From: Lumbricus rubellus
Lineage: Eukaryota > Annelida > Clitellata > Crassiclitellata > Lumbricidae
Reading direction: 5' to 3'
DNA: 64,000 nucleotides
Assembly (NCBI GenBank): GCA_945859605.1
Contig: OX243815.1
Span: 39,295,959 to 39,359,958, forward strand
The notes under the pieces are model-generated. The model was not told where the DNA came from. It saw nothing but the letters and a program-made list of their open reading frames with translations, and made no database searches. This document shows positions 14,335 through 26,400 of this stretch, in pieces. Within the stretch, counting starts at the first letter, position 1; every line of letters starts with the position of its first letter. Position numbers and translations under genes: made by a program.

Positions 14335-14531
14335 ATACATACATACATACATACATACATACATACATACATACATACATACATACATACATACATACAT
14401 ACATACATACATACATACATACATACATACATACATACATACATACATACATACATACATACATACATACATACATACATACATACATACATACATACAT
14501 ACATACATACATACATACATACATACATACA

Positions 14532-14560
<29 letters not shown>
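14335..14560. repeat. (CATA)n microsatellite
   Basis: About 56 near-perfect tetranucleotide units, bordered by TGCATGCATG-type sequence. The long His/Tyr/Ile or Tyr/Val/Cys/Met ORFs on both strands are repeat artefacts. Confidence 0.97.
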
Positions 14561-14562
<2 letters not shown>

Positions 14563-14589
14563 TGCATACATGCATTTCACATAGGGTAG

Positions 14590-14999
14590 ACTGGGTAAGA
14601 CAAAGTCTAGGGGCTCCCGAGTGTAGAGGCCCCAGAGGGGCCCCCGAGTTTGCAAGACTCCGAAAAATATGTTAAATAAATATTGTAGTAGACTAAGTAG
14701 ACGATACCGTGTCAGACTATTAGTATGGTTTAACCATAACGGTTACCCGAGAACCCGTCAAGTTCCGTCAACCCGACACGACTGCATTTGCATGTTGTTG
14801 AGATTATTTTAGAGAAACTTATTTTCGCGAAATAAATTGCGCATCTCATTGTTTGAGAAATGTAACCATCTGATAAGTGGCGTCGTACGTAGGCCTACGC
14901 CTCTGGTGCTAACAAAAGACGCGACAAGAAACAGAAGTTGGAAAATGCGCCACCTTCATATTTTGTTTAGGGGCCCCCGAGGTCCTAGTTACGCCACTG
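14590..14999. mobile_element. Possible hAT-type non-autonomous element
   Basis: The right end reads GTTACGCCACTG, the complement of a CAGTGGCGTAAC-type terminus usual for hAT elements. AGGGGCCCCCGAG-type sequence occurs near both sides (about 14609-14650 and 14969-14983). The left terminus is not identified. Confidence 0.35.
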
Positions 15000-15689
15000 T
15001 TTCATACATAGACCTATAATATATTATTATAGGCCCTTTCATGATAGCTCTATGGTCGTTGGCCAATATGGCCGACGTTCGTGCCTTTCTGTTGTTATGG
15101 CAGATTTTTACGTCCATGACGAAACTCGCTTCTTTTCGTTCGGATTTTCTAATGTTTACTGATGTCGAGAGTCGAGATTCTGACTTTTCTTCATCTGTGT
15201 CGTAAGCGCGTTTGGACGGTAACTTGATAATAAGCTTTGACGTTCAACCCTCGCCATGCGTGTTTCGTATTTGAACTGGTCGATTACGCTCAACATCAAG
15301 GGGTTCCAGGTTCGTCATCATTGGTTCATCATTATCGATAGCCGAACGATTACGCACGTCACGCACGTGTATGGGAAAAGAAAGGATTTCTCTACCAGCA
15401 ACCGAAAACCGTGCCGCAGTAGTGCCACGTTTCCAGCGTTGTGCTGCCCGTCGCTGCTCTTCGCACTAATGTTTCTCGGCTCTGTAGACACTGAAAATAC
15501 TGTTAAACTACCATCATCGGGAATCGGTACGAGAAACTGTCGGCTGAACTCTTCGTGTAGCCAACGCGTAGGAGTTCGACTGTGGTAGATTGTTCTTCTC
15601 GAGCGGTGTTTTGCCTAAGGATGACTCTGTCGTGACGTTACCATCAATAGGTTTGAGCTATATGAGTGGGCGCCGCTGATGGCTGCCAT

Positions 15690-15795
15690 TTTTGTCTTGT
15701 ATTTGTTTTTTTATTGTCGTGTTTTTGTGCTTGTAAACCAGAGTGCGTTTTGCAGCTGGTACATTAAAGAATATACTTACTTACTTACTTATGTG
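15690..15795 (+). mobile_element. Retroelement 3' tail with (TTAC)n
   Basis: GCGTTTTGCAGCTGGTACATTAAAGAATATACTTAC followed by TTAC repeats resembles 23470-23545 (TTTTGCGCTTGCAGATGTAG then TAATAAAGAATATACTTA). Two dispersed copies with the same 3' end and a simple-repeat tail suggest a LINE or SINE. The upstream 600 bases are higher in G+C than their surroundings and could be the body. Confidence 0.4.
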
Positions 15796-18249
15796 TATAT
15801 ATAATGTAGGCATACAATATTGTACATAGGCCTACATATACAGTACACATAGACCGCTGTTGTTTATGCTGAACCTCCTGACGCGGTTTTTTCTTTGTTT
15901 ATTTCGGTTCATTTTCAAAAGAATTGATCGAAACATAAATCTGCAAATGTGATGAAGTTCATTCCATCTATTTTATTTTATAGGCCCGCCATAAACACGG
16001 AATTCTGGTCCGATTATGTCGCCAATTCTATATAACAAAATAATACGGAGAAACTTTTAAGGCTGAACTTTCAACGAAGCGTTTGTATAATACGCTGTCC
16101 ATTCATTTCGTTATCTTAAATCACGACGGAAATAAACAGTCATAAATCTGAATGCGCTCTAGCGAGACAAAGACGCTGCTTGGCAGAATTTTTTAAGTTA
16201 TGTGTTCGGATTTGGCTAACAATTGGTACATAAACAAACACGTAGGTCTACATAAGCATTTCTTTGTTCAGTGTAGGTCTACACCAAGACAACAATGCAG
16301 AACTACTATAACAATAGACCTACACAGCATTTTAACAAAGCTTTCTTTTAACAGTTTCGAATTGCACGTTGAAGCCGAGTAACAGGTAGGTTCATAATTA
16401 ATAATAATATTAATAATAATAATAATAATAGGGCCTAATAATAATAATAATAATAATAATTGCGATCTTATAATCTCCGTCTCTGGAGGTCTACGTGAAA
16501 CTAATTTTCTGCTTCAACGTCTTTCCATCTGTGTATCACGCCACAAAATGCCATTGCGTTCAGAAACCCATTTCAGGAATCAGGGTGGTTGTGAAACCTG
16601 GGACGAGGACTGATTTCTAGGTGATTCGTTTTTTACATATTACATACATTTTTATAAATCCTGATGGATCATTTATAGCTCGGGTAAAAATATAATTAAT
16701 AATGACGACAATTTATATGGCGCCGTGACATAGCAAATGCCGTTACAAGGGCGCATCAGCGAACATAAGCACACAATCAATCAGAAATAAACATCAATCG
16801 TAAACAAATGGAAAGATATAATGTAATGTAATGCAATGTAATGTAATGTAAAGCTTCGAAATTTCTGAGCGCAGCAACAAAAACGTCATAGGCAGACCAG
16901 CCTGATTATCGGCGCTTTATGAAATTAAATCAGCAATAGCCAGGCAGCTCAGGACGTTCTGATGCCAGGTCAGTATCCGGGGAGGGTTCAAATCGAGAAT
17001 AGATTTACATTTTGGTTTAAACTGTCTTGCCAATGGAGTTGCAAACACGAGGAGGAAGAGACTATCGAACGGGACAACTCGTCTTTGTGCAACGTCGAGG
17101 TCGTCGTTTGCATAAACTGCGATAATACAGCATAATATTATTACGACCTAAGCCTTTGACACCGTACGTACGTACGTAGACCGACGTTATAAGCCTACAG
17201 CCATCAATTATAGACTCCTACTATCCGTAACATTCCGCTATACATACGAAAGCAAGCCTAAGTTGCTTTTATATGACGCTTCTTGACCCTTGAATACTTA
17301 ACTGCGCTTTTAATGCTAATTAAACGGCTGAAGCATTAATTCTAGCGATCACAACATGGCGCGCGGTGTCAGCCAAAGCCATAATTATGAGACGCATTTC
17401 AAGTGGCTCGTCGTAGCCTATATAGTCTACATATTTCTACTGTATATACACACAGCAAGGTATACATAAGAATCATAAGAGCTGACCAAAAGTTTCGCTT
17501 TGATTAAGTATAATATGGAGTAGCGGTGCAGTTAACATAATATTCCGAGCGCTCGGGAAAAATCTTGGCGTTCTTTTTTTACTGCGTGGCCGCCTTAGAG
17601 GTGCTAATCAGAAACCTTCTGGAATTATACCGTTAATGGTTGCTAGTTTATAAGATCATCCGACATCAGTTCACGAAATAAGGTTGGAGATTGTTGCACA
17701 TTTTTTATAGCTTCCTACATTAACCGACTTAAACTGACAAACTTGAATAACTTAGACCTACTAATTATATTGAGCTAATTAATTTACTTCCTTCCTCGCT
17801 TAGGCCTATAATTGCTCAGCCTATATATAATTATATTTGCTGAATTTTAAACTGACTGACTATAGGCCTATGGATAATTGATTGACTGAATCAAATCTCT
17901 GGCTGATTGATTCATGAGCACTGATATAATAATCTGATTATGACGTGCGTGAACCAAAGCCGTATATATGAACGGCTTTGGCATGAACCAAAAAATCTGC
18001 AGGCTGAAGATAAACATCTACGATAATATTTGTAGCGCCATATTTGAACTATAGGCGACTCAAACATAAGTTGATTTTGGAAATAACGCTCAGCAATTAA
18101 TATTTTGGCGGTCGTCCTTTGAACTGTGGCAAAGTAAGCCCATGTCACTATAGATCGGAGATTGGGTTCCATGCACATTGCATGCCTCTCACAAATCATA
18201 AATGTCTTCTAAGCAACATGCTTCAATGGTCAAAATTATTGCCCTAACT

Positions 18250-18515
18250 AAGAGCGGTCACACGTACGCCTCTGCAGCTACCGTGGGATGCGCTGGGGTG
18301 GGATATGTTCAGTGCCTTGTAGCCGGAAGGTTGTGGGTTCGAATTCACCTCAAGCCGCCGCATATATAGAGACTCTGATCAAGTCCTTCACTCGCATTTG
18401 CTCATGCGTTTCGGCGTGAAACTCTGATTCAGTGTCTGCGCTGTAGTTGGGAGCGCCTCTGAGTAGGTATCTTGAAGGAACACTATAACATGCATATTAA
18501 AGCTACGCAGTTGGA
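18250..18515 (+). mobile_element. tRNA-derived SINE with LINE-like tail
   Basis: A B-box-like GTGGGTTCGAATTCACC lies near 18335. It is followed by a body containing ATCAAGTCCTTCACTC and a 3' part with GGGAGCGCCTCTGAGTAG. The body motif recurs at 34345-34365, and the GGAGCGCCTCTGAGTAG tail is shared with LINE 3' ends at about 22030-22065, 41655-41685 and 52530-52565. A tRNA-like promoter joined to a LINE-derived tail defines a SINE. Confidence 0.6.
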
Positions 18516-18524
18516 TATCGCTGA

Positions 18525-19208
18525 ACTACGACATGAAAATGAACATCAAGAAAACAAAGGTGATGAAGATAAGTAAGAGAGGAGAGGAAACGGTAAACAT
18601 CACATTAAATGGGGAGGAAATAGAACAGGTGAAGAAGTTCTGCTATCTGGGAAGTGTGGTTACAGAGGATGCAAGGTGCCAAGTGGAAATAAAAAAAGAA
18701 GCATAGATATGGGGGAAAATGCATTCTACAAAAGGAGGAACTACTCAGAGGCAGTCTAAACATGAAGCTGAAGAAGAGAATGGTGAAGACATTGGTGTGG
18801 AGTGTTGTACTGTACGGCTCGGAAACGTGGACAATGCATGCGACAAGAGGACATAAAGCGACTGGAGGCCTTCGAGATGTGGATCTGGCGCAGAATGGAG
18901 AGAATCAGCTGGGTTGAGCGAAGAACGAATGAGGAAATCTTACAGTTGGCGGAAGAAAGAGATCACTGATGGACACTATACGTGGGCGGCAGAAGAAATG
19001 GATAGGACACATCTTAAGGAGCGACACCCTACTAAAAGACATCATTGAGGGAAGAATGGAGGGGGAAAAAAGAGGTAGACCAAGAACAATGCTGCTGGAC
19101 TGGATGATGACAGAGGATGGATGGAGTGGACTGTGGACTGAAGAGAGAAGCACAGAACAGAGAAAAATGGCGTTCAATCTGTGTGAGACGCCAACACTGT
19201 CGGGGTAA
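18525..19208 (+). pseudogene. LINE reverse transcriptase C-terminal remnant
   Basis: The plus strand encodes in family order N-I-K-K-T-K-V-M-K-I-S, then VKKFCYLGSVVTED, then a WGVVLYGSETW-like section in shifted frames. It ends with the clean frame 18969-19208: RRQKKWIGHILRSDTLLKDI, I-E-G-R-M-E-G, R-G-R-P-R and L-L-D-W-M. This is the C-terminal half of a non-LTR retrotransposon reverse transcriptase, downstream of the catalytic YxDD box, which is absent here. Several frameshifts and an early stop (about 18704) show that it is dead. Confidence 0.8.
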
Positions 19209-20300
19209 GATGTAGGCCTACAGGCAAGATTAAAATGCTCTTGATTCAGCCTTAATGCTGAGAATCTAAGTTCTTAATGTGCCAATCTATATTGAAATGC
19301 CTATTAGCAGCAGTCGGTTGCAAATGTTGGGAGGGACCGTCCTAAGCCTCTCGTCGCATCAATTACGAAATTGCATCTCTTAGTTACAACGCCCTTCAAA
19401 CGTCACAACGTTCTTACATTCAGCCTCCAAATGTATGGGTCTACTCGTACATTATCACGCTTTTCTCCATCTCAGCCTCCAGCAGTCCAGCATCTTCTTC
19501 TCTGAAAATCGTACTCTCAAAAGACCTCAGCCAGTTTAATCAATCTTCCATCACGGTTCCGCTTGCGCTCTCCTCTGCAACTTTCCACTCACGACTGAAA
19601 AACACAAACTGTTCAAGCTATCATTATCCTAATTCTAGGATACTCCTGCGTCACCACAGTAAGCTTATACTGCCGTCATAAACCTTTGCCACTGGTAGGT
19701 CGCCACCGTGCTGTCCCTCGACTTGACCTTCTCAGATTTGGACCGCATAGCATCGGAACGAACAGAGCAGCCTGACTTTTTGCGGACTTCATTTTCTACA
19801 GCGTCGGTGAATGAACTGGTGTCCTGTAGGCTGTATCGTCGAAGTGCACATGTACTGATATAACACGCATCCACAGGTGGCGAATATAATAATACCATTA
19901 GAACGACCTCTAGGCTTAGAAGTAGAGGATAGGTCTGCATGATGAATTAGCAGACGCAGACTAACAGCGGGGTAACAGGGTGCGATATGGCACCCTACCA
20001 AATTATGGTAAAAGCCCCAGAAGCCATGCAACGCTGGTGTCACGAAATAGAGTATCTCCCTAATAATCGTACCCCCCCCAATAACAGTAATAATAGCAAT
20101 AATTATGCCATTTTATGACACCACAACATTGCCATGCCTTTACAAGAGAGCCTTACAAAGCAGTTAACAGGTGAAATAAGCAGATGATATAATGTGAATT
20201 CAATAATAAAATCTGCTATTTTAATGTTTCTCAGATGTAGTTTTACACAACTTCATTGGGATTGAGATCAATTCAACGTTCATCAGTTAAGCGGTGAAAG
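19209..20300. other. No recognisable gene
   Basis: This is AT-balanced sequence upstream of the TFCP2-type gene. Overlapping minus-strand ORFs at 19665-20043 have no recognisable domain. Promoter elements of the downstream gene may lie here, but I see no clear TATA box. Confidence 0.4.
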
Positions 20301-20437
20301 ATGTCGAGCATGACATCGAATTGGTTCACATCGATCCGATCAAACGACAGTGAAAACGAAATCGATGGATCTCTGTCCTCTGAACTCGACAGTTCGTTCC
20401 TCGGATTTGATATCACGAACAATGCTTTCAGCATCAG
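20301..20437 (+). CDS. TFCP2: TFCP2-type gene, exon 1 (putative start)
   Basis: ATG at 20301 opens 45 codons plus 2 nt, then the donor CAG|GTAGGC. The segment [18 protein letters not shown] recalls the acidic start of vertebrate CP2 proteins (D-A-S-L-S-G-x-G-Q-E). Phase 2 at its end fits the start of 26140-26355. Another ATG at 20310 is in frame. It lies 5.7 kb from exon 2, so linkage is an inference. Confidence 0.6.
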
Positions 20438-23400
20438 GTAGGCTATGTGTCATCAGTGTGTGTTGTACGGTTCAATTTAGCTTGTTGTTGCTGCCTCTTT
20501 TGAACCTAATTCAATCAATCAATCAATCAATCAATTCACTTTATTGCAGCCAGAAAACAAGATGACAGCAAAAGTAGAAATTCTCACCTTTCAATGTCAG
20601 CACTCATTCGCTCGCCGTTTCAGCCGCAGCATTTTACTTATCACTGAACATGGAAAAGTTATCCTGTTATCTATAATAGACTGAAATTTTTTGACATTCT
20701 GTAGTTTAGAGTACCTCTGAGTAGTCTCAGTGAGAGGCGCTGAGGTGCTAATGTTGATATTTAACAACCTCAAAGGAGACAATGCAAAATTGGGCACCCC
20801 CACTTTGAAGATCAGCATTATGTCCCTTGGTGGGAAGGTTTGAAGGGTAAGAAATGCAATTCTGCACTGGATGGGCTGAAAAACGTTTGAGGAATTTATG
20901 GTCTAAGCTTGTGTTGACAACAGTTATGGTCAGTGCACAAGCAAGAGCATTCACGTGAATATGGCTTGTAGGCATTTTAATGATTTTATGTCTTAGAAAA
21001 GTGAGTTGCAGTAGTTGAGTTGTTGGTCTGTGCAGTTGTACCAATAACGTCGGGGCTTAAAAAAGCAAATTTAAACTTCAGGAACTTGACCTGATTGATT
21101 AAATATCATTTAAAGCTCCCAGCTTAGGCCTATTGAAGTTGTAGTTTGATCCTGCGTAATGACATCTAGTGCCATCAGCGTTTATGAACCAATAAAATAA
21201 TAGTGTTTTACAAACTTTTACTTTGCAATAAAATTAGCCTATTACGGCATACCACTAATGCAAATAGGCTATACAATATACATGTAAGAAAGTTCAAACC
21301 GCAATTTTCGAGTTTTCTTTCTTAACGAAAGATCTATTCTTCAACTCTGAAACGTTTTGCACTCCTTGACTATTCGAAATGTTTTTATGGAAAGTCGTAT
21401 GCAGTCATTCATGTGTTGCTAATTCAGCTGTAGACGGTTGAAATCTTGCCCACCGATGCGTTTCACTAGGTCTTCATTAGCAGGCGGTAAATCATCAAAT
21501 TAAGGTCTGGGCCACCACGGAATGGGGGTGGTAATTTCTTGCATCCAGTCGACTGTGAAATCGTTGCTGACTTCTAATGAAGTCTCGAACATCGGTCAAA
21601 CTTTTAACTTGCTCATATATTGGTTACGGTCCGTGATCAGGTTGAGAATTTAACTTTTATTCCTTGAAACGACCGCAGAGCTGCTCTGTGGTAGCATATG
21701 CATACATATTTCACATGTGTGCAGCTTCACAGTTTCAGTGCAGATCGGTGCCTGGGAACATGACAGAATCCTCACATTTGAATCAGTGTGTATTTGATTG
21801 TTTGTATGTATGCACGAATATATGTATGTATGAATATTTGTATGTATATGTACGTATGCATTTATGCACATAATGTGCTGAACTGTTGATGAAATAATAT
21901 TCTCTTGATGTGCCAAAATTGTATGACTTTAGTTGAATCCTATAAGTCGTAGGCTACTTACATAGGCCTACTCCAGTTATAGCTAATTTCAGCCTTCAGG
22001 ATCCATTCATTCGGACATTTATATAGCGCTCCTTAAAGTAAAAAACTAATCAGAGGCGCTCCCGACTCCAGAGCGTCCAAAAAGAACAGTTTTACATGTA
22101 CATGTAAGTTTAGTAAGGAACGATCCTGGTAGAGTCCCACCGGACAAACCATGTATAGGATATCGATATAGTTAGTGCCACTTCAAGAGACTTAAGTAAA
22201 CTTACTTATAGGCCTACTCAAACTCTTCCTTCAAGAAATGCCTTAAACTTATTACCAATAGTGATAGCCTATACTACTTAAAACATGTGAATGTCTAACT
22301 GCTGTTTCTATTGTAACAAACTGCAACTCTGATTTGCATTTCTGTGTGATTTTAGGCACATTAAAACTGCTTTTAATTAATAACGATGTTGCTAAAAAAA
22401 TGATAATAAGAAATAATAATAATAGGCCTAACATTAATTATAATATTAATTATAGGGCCTAATAATAATGGTTAGAATTGTAATAATAATAATAATTATA
22501 ATTACGATTACTATTATTATCATAATAATAATGGTAATAATTGCAATAATAACAATAATAATAATAATAATACGAATAATACTAATACTAATAATAATAA
22601 TAAGGCACTTTTGCCTCACACCCTGAAGACGAGGCCTGACCCACCAGACATACATTCTTCCAATAATAATAGTCCATAAGTCCCTGGGGGAATGAAGTAC
22701 CTCAGGGCTTAAACAAATAATAATAATAAAATAATATGATCCAGCGGTTCGAAGCGGGTGCATTCCGCGTTGCCTTTCCAGCGCAGGATGTCTACGACGA
22801 TTAGGTGCCGTTCCAGATGTTTTTATTCTGTTCTTAATTAATATTTAAGCCCCTGAGGGATCCTAAATATCTCGGGGCAAAACAATTTGATCATTACTTC
22901 TCTAGTGCCACTATATCAAAATGCCAACAAGGCCCAACACACAATATCAATGATTGTTTCATTCTGAAGTGGTAGTCAACAGACTCAACAGGCACGATCC
23001 ATTCTAGAATCCAGTTTGAAAATTATAAGATCAGAGAAATTATCCGCCCCAAACCAGATGTGTTTGGACTTGAAAAACATTCACTGCAATGTTTAGCCTA
23101 TACAATTTTTGTCTACACTGTATATTCTTGTATGCACAGAAGCTAATATTTCTTATGTTTCTTAGTGGCATTAATATTATCGGTTAACTAGGCAAATGAA
23201 TACGTCAAATAAAATTTATGATTTTATGGTCTGATTATTGGATTACTGCACTGTCTTGTTTACAAAGATGTAGCGACACCCATGTGCACTGATCTTGAAT
23301 TTAATTATCTTGATCTTTGACTTAATTAACATTTATGAGAAATGTGCTTAACATGCGTACAACTTCAATTGCCGCGTTAACATTTCTATCTTTATGGCAT

Positions 23401-26400
23401 TGTTAATTCACCTGTGTGCATTATGTTTGAACATGTTTAATTACTACTTATTTCTTTGATGCATTATAACAATGTTTATGTTGTATTTCCCATTTTGCGC
23501 TTGCAGATGTAGTAATAAAGAATATACTTAGGCCTACTTACTTTCTAACCTTATATAATATTTACTAATTGAATGGATTTCAAGAAATTGATAATATCAA
23601 TATTTATTATATTATAATATTATAGCACCTCTGCAAGAAGCCTGATTAAACCTAATTGCTCTAACTCTTTTCTGCTCTCAAGAAATGCGTTGAAAGTTTT
23701 GGTAATCTCCTGCTATCAGAAAAACTATCTGAATTATTCGAAAAGTTCTTGTATTGTGTTGCACGTAAGAAGAGGAAAGTTGCAACCAATCTAAGTCTCA
23801 AGTGATTAAGATTTTACAGTTTATTCAATTGGGTCACACAAAATACCTTAAATGATTTTCCTGAAGGCGATGTTGAAAGCTGCAATTTAGTTTAACCGTT
23901 AAAGATCAGGATCAAAGTTCAAACTGCTCTTGCACATTGCAACGCACAGTTTTTATTATCGTTTATTATTTTTATCGTATATTTATTACACTCCACTATC
24001 TAATGTCACCAAGCATAAATCAATGACACTGAACAGTTTTAATAATTTTAAAGGTCCTTGACAGTGTATAGTGTATATCTTAGTGGAGACTTGAACGTAT
24101 AGGCTACCCTACATGTTGCAAGACAAGTACGGCAATCAATCAGCTACTATAGGCAACTTGTTATGTTAGCAAGTTTCGAACCTAGATGCTTTGCTTTGTG
24201 CAGACAACTAAACGCCAACTGTAGCTTATAGCACCATCATAATAAGTCCTGAGCAAGTCAAAGTTCATTCTTATCATGATAAAACAAATTTATGACCTGG
24301 ATCAAATCTACCTCAAATAAAAAAATTAATACTAATATTCGTTTATTAACTCGAACTGGCTGATGCGCAATATTAACTTTGTCATATAAGATTACATGAC
24401 TAAGTAGTAGCAGGAGTTAAATTTAACTGCATGACAGCCTGCAAGGTGCTATCTGTCCTACATCACATTTTACCACCCTCCAAGGAATGAAAGACCAAGT
24501 CAACCTTACAAGGCTTATGTGGATTTTGAACCTACTTCTTCTGATCTTCACGCCATTGTCTTTTAAAAGTTGATACTTACAGAGGTTTTTTCAGAAGAAA
24601 AAAGATTAAGAGCCTCTTGCCATTGATCCAAATAATATAAATAAAAAAATTATTATATATTTAATCATTCATTCTTTCTATGAATTATAATTACTCAATG
24701 ACCATGTAATGAAACAGTTAAACAACTGGAAGGATAGTTCTTGCTTTAAGTGCATGAATTACAGTTATGTGTGAGATCTTAGTGAAGTAATTCTGAGTGT
24801 TTTGTTGCTTTTGCGAGCAGTGAATCTCTGTTGATGTCTCTGCCTCCCTGCAAAACTGAAGGATCGAATCGGAGGTGAGTTCGTGGGAAATTCTAACATC
24901 TGCATTTGATAAGTTGATTTGAGTTGGTTGTATACGGTGCTTCCGTGTTCTTGTGTTGGTTTTTGTTTGCTGTTTTAAAAAATCGGCATGACTGTGAGAA
25001 CGGGGTGGGGGTGGGTGGGTGGTGATGATGACGATGATGCGGGCCTGTATTTTATCAATCTAGCCCAGTGGTTCCCAAAGTGGTGGTCCGCGGACCGGCG
25101 CCGGTCCGCGGAGGTATGATCGCCGGTCCGCGGAGAAGAGTTAAAAATAAACAAAAAAATGTTATTATTAGTTTATTTGTTTGAAATTGTGAAATGATTC
25201 GAATTGTTGTCCAAAATTTATTCAAACTTCTGCCTTACTATTTGAAAATTTGAAATAAATCAACGCGCCTTATTTTGACTTGCCCAAATTATGGTGAGCG
25301 ATAACCTTGCAAACGCCAGATGCAGAATAAAAAAAATGCTAACATAGCATAAAACTGTTAGTTTAATGTAGACAAACGTTTTCGAAGAAAAAATGAGCAA
25401 ACGTAAGCCAACAAATCTGGACAGGTTGTTTAATATAAAAAAAGCACAGCAAATGATCGTGATTGCTCAGGAACTCAGAGCAGAGATGATAATGATCAAG
25501 AAGTGGCTTCCTGTTCGAACAACACGTCCAATGTGAAAAATAAACGGCAGTTCAAGCGAAAATACTCAGAATAAATCTTAAACAAATAAGGCTTCAAGGA
25601 CATGTAAATGTAGGCTAATTGTAAATAGCCTTATATTTGAGTATTTTTATAATTTAGGTCATTTTTGTCTGCCATCAGCATTTAGGCCTAAGTTAGCGGT
25701 CCGCGAGCTTCACCAAAGATTATTGCCGGTCCGCGGCCTGCTGAAGTTTGGGAACCACTGATCTAGCCTACCTCTTAATGCAGCTGCTCATTTGAATGCC
25801 CGCCTTCCTCGACTCTCTCTCATATTTAGACTGTTATGACTAAATACATGTATTTCTTTCCCTCGCCTCCTCAGATTCACTTAAAAATTCTCATTCTTAC
25901 CTGTTAACAGTTTTTCGGTCAAACTGCGCGCTATCTTTCTGATTTTATCAGGGCCGCATTACGACTAGTCCAGGACCGGATACTATGATTTCCCTCCAAT
26001 TACAATCCGCCGATCAATCACGCGCATATTAGGCTATTTATGACTATACTGGTCCCTCATAACTGCAGGCACACGGGTGCTGCTGCACCCTTTGCGCCCA
26101 CTTAATATATAATCGGGCTTTCTTGTTCTGCATTCACAGTTCCTGTGCAAAGAGAAAAATCTGTGAGCGCAATGGTAACTGTTCGGTGCAGTTGCTCGAT
26201 GGAACTGCGATCACAGAGAACACGAGTCCAACAATTCTGACGAACCACCGAGGGCACTACCTGGCCGGTGATTCACCCGTGGAAGGCCGCGGTCAGCTGG
26301 TCAGCCTTGTGGGGTGTAATGATGGATATGGGCTGCTGACCACTGGCTGTTCACAGTAAGTAAAGATTCTCGAGAATGCAAACTCCTGTTCTCTAGACAT

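Larger units (their letters stand above)
11754..18240. other. Gene-poor region
   Basis: No host gene is recognised. Bases 11754-11955 are homologous to the 3' flank of antistasin gene A. The remainder holds microsatellites, a short perfect hairpin at 13323-13409, and a repeat ending in a hAT-like terminus near 14999. ORFs such as 12526-12843 minus and 15256-15588 plus have no domain, splice context or paralogue in the window and are not called as genes. Confidence 0.45.
20438..26139 (+). other. TFCP2-type gene, intron 1
   Basis: A 5.7-kb intron in the model. It holds a short (AATC)n at 20513-20536, LINE/SINE tails (22003-22090 and 23470-23545), AAT-rich tracts at 22400-22610 and a complete hAT element at 25066-25760. 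The stretch 23560-25050 has no recognisable feature. Confidence 0.5.

Noticed and set aside
14200..14675. Many ORFs of His/Tyr/Ile/Thr or Met/Tyr/Val/Cys repeats (also at 36114-36621 and 49391-49913)
   Set aside because: Translations of (CATA)n/(TATG)n tracts, present on both strands and in all frames.
15256..15588. 110-residue plus-strand ORF in a G+C-richer patch
   Set aside because: No recognisable domain, no splice context; more likely part of a retroelement whose tail ends near 15790.
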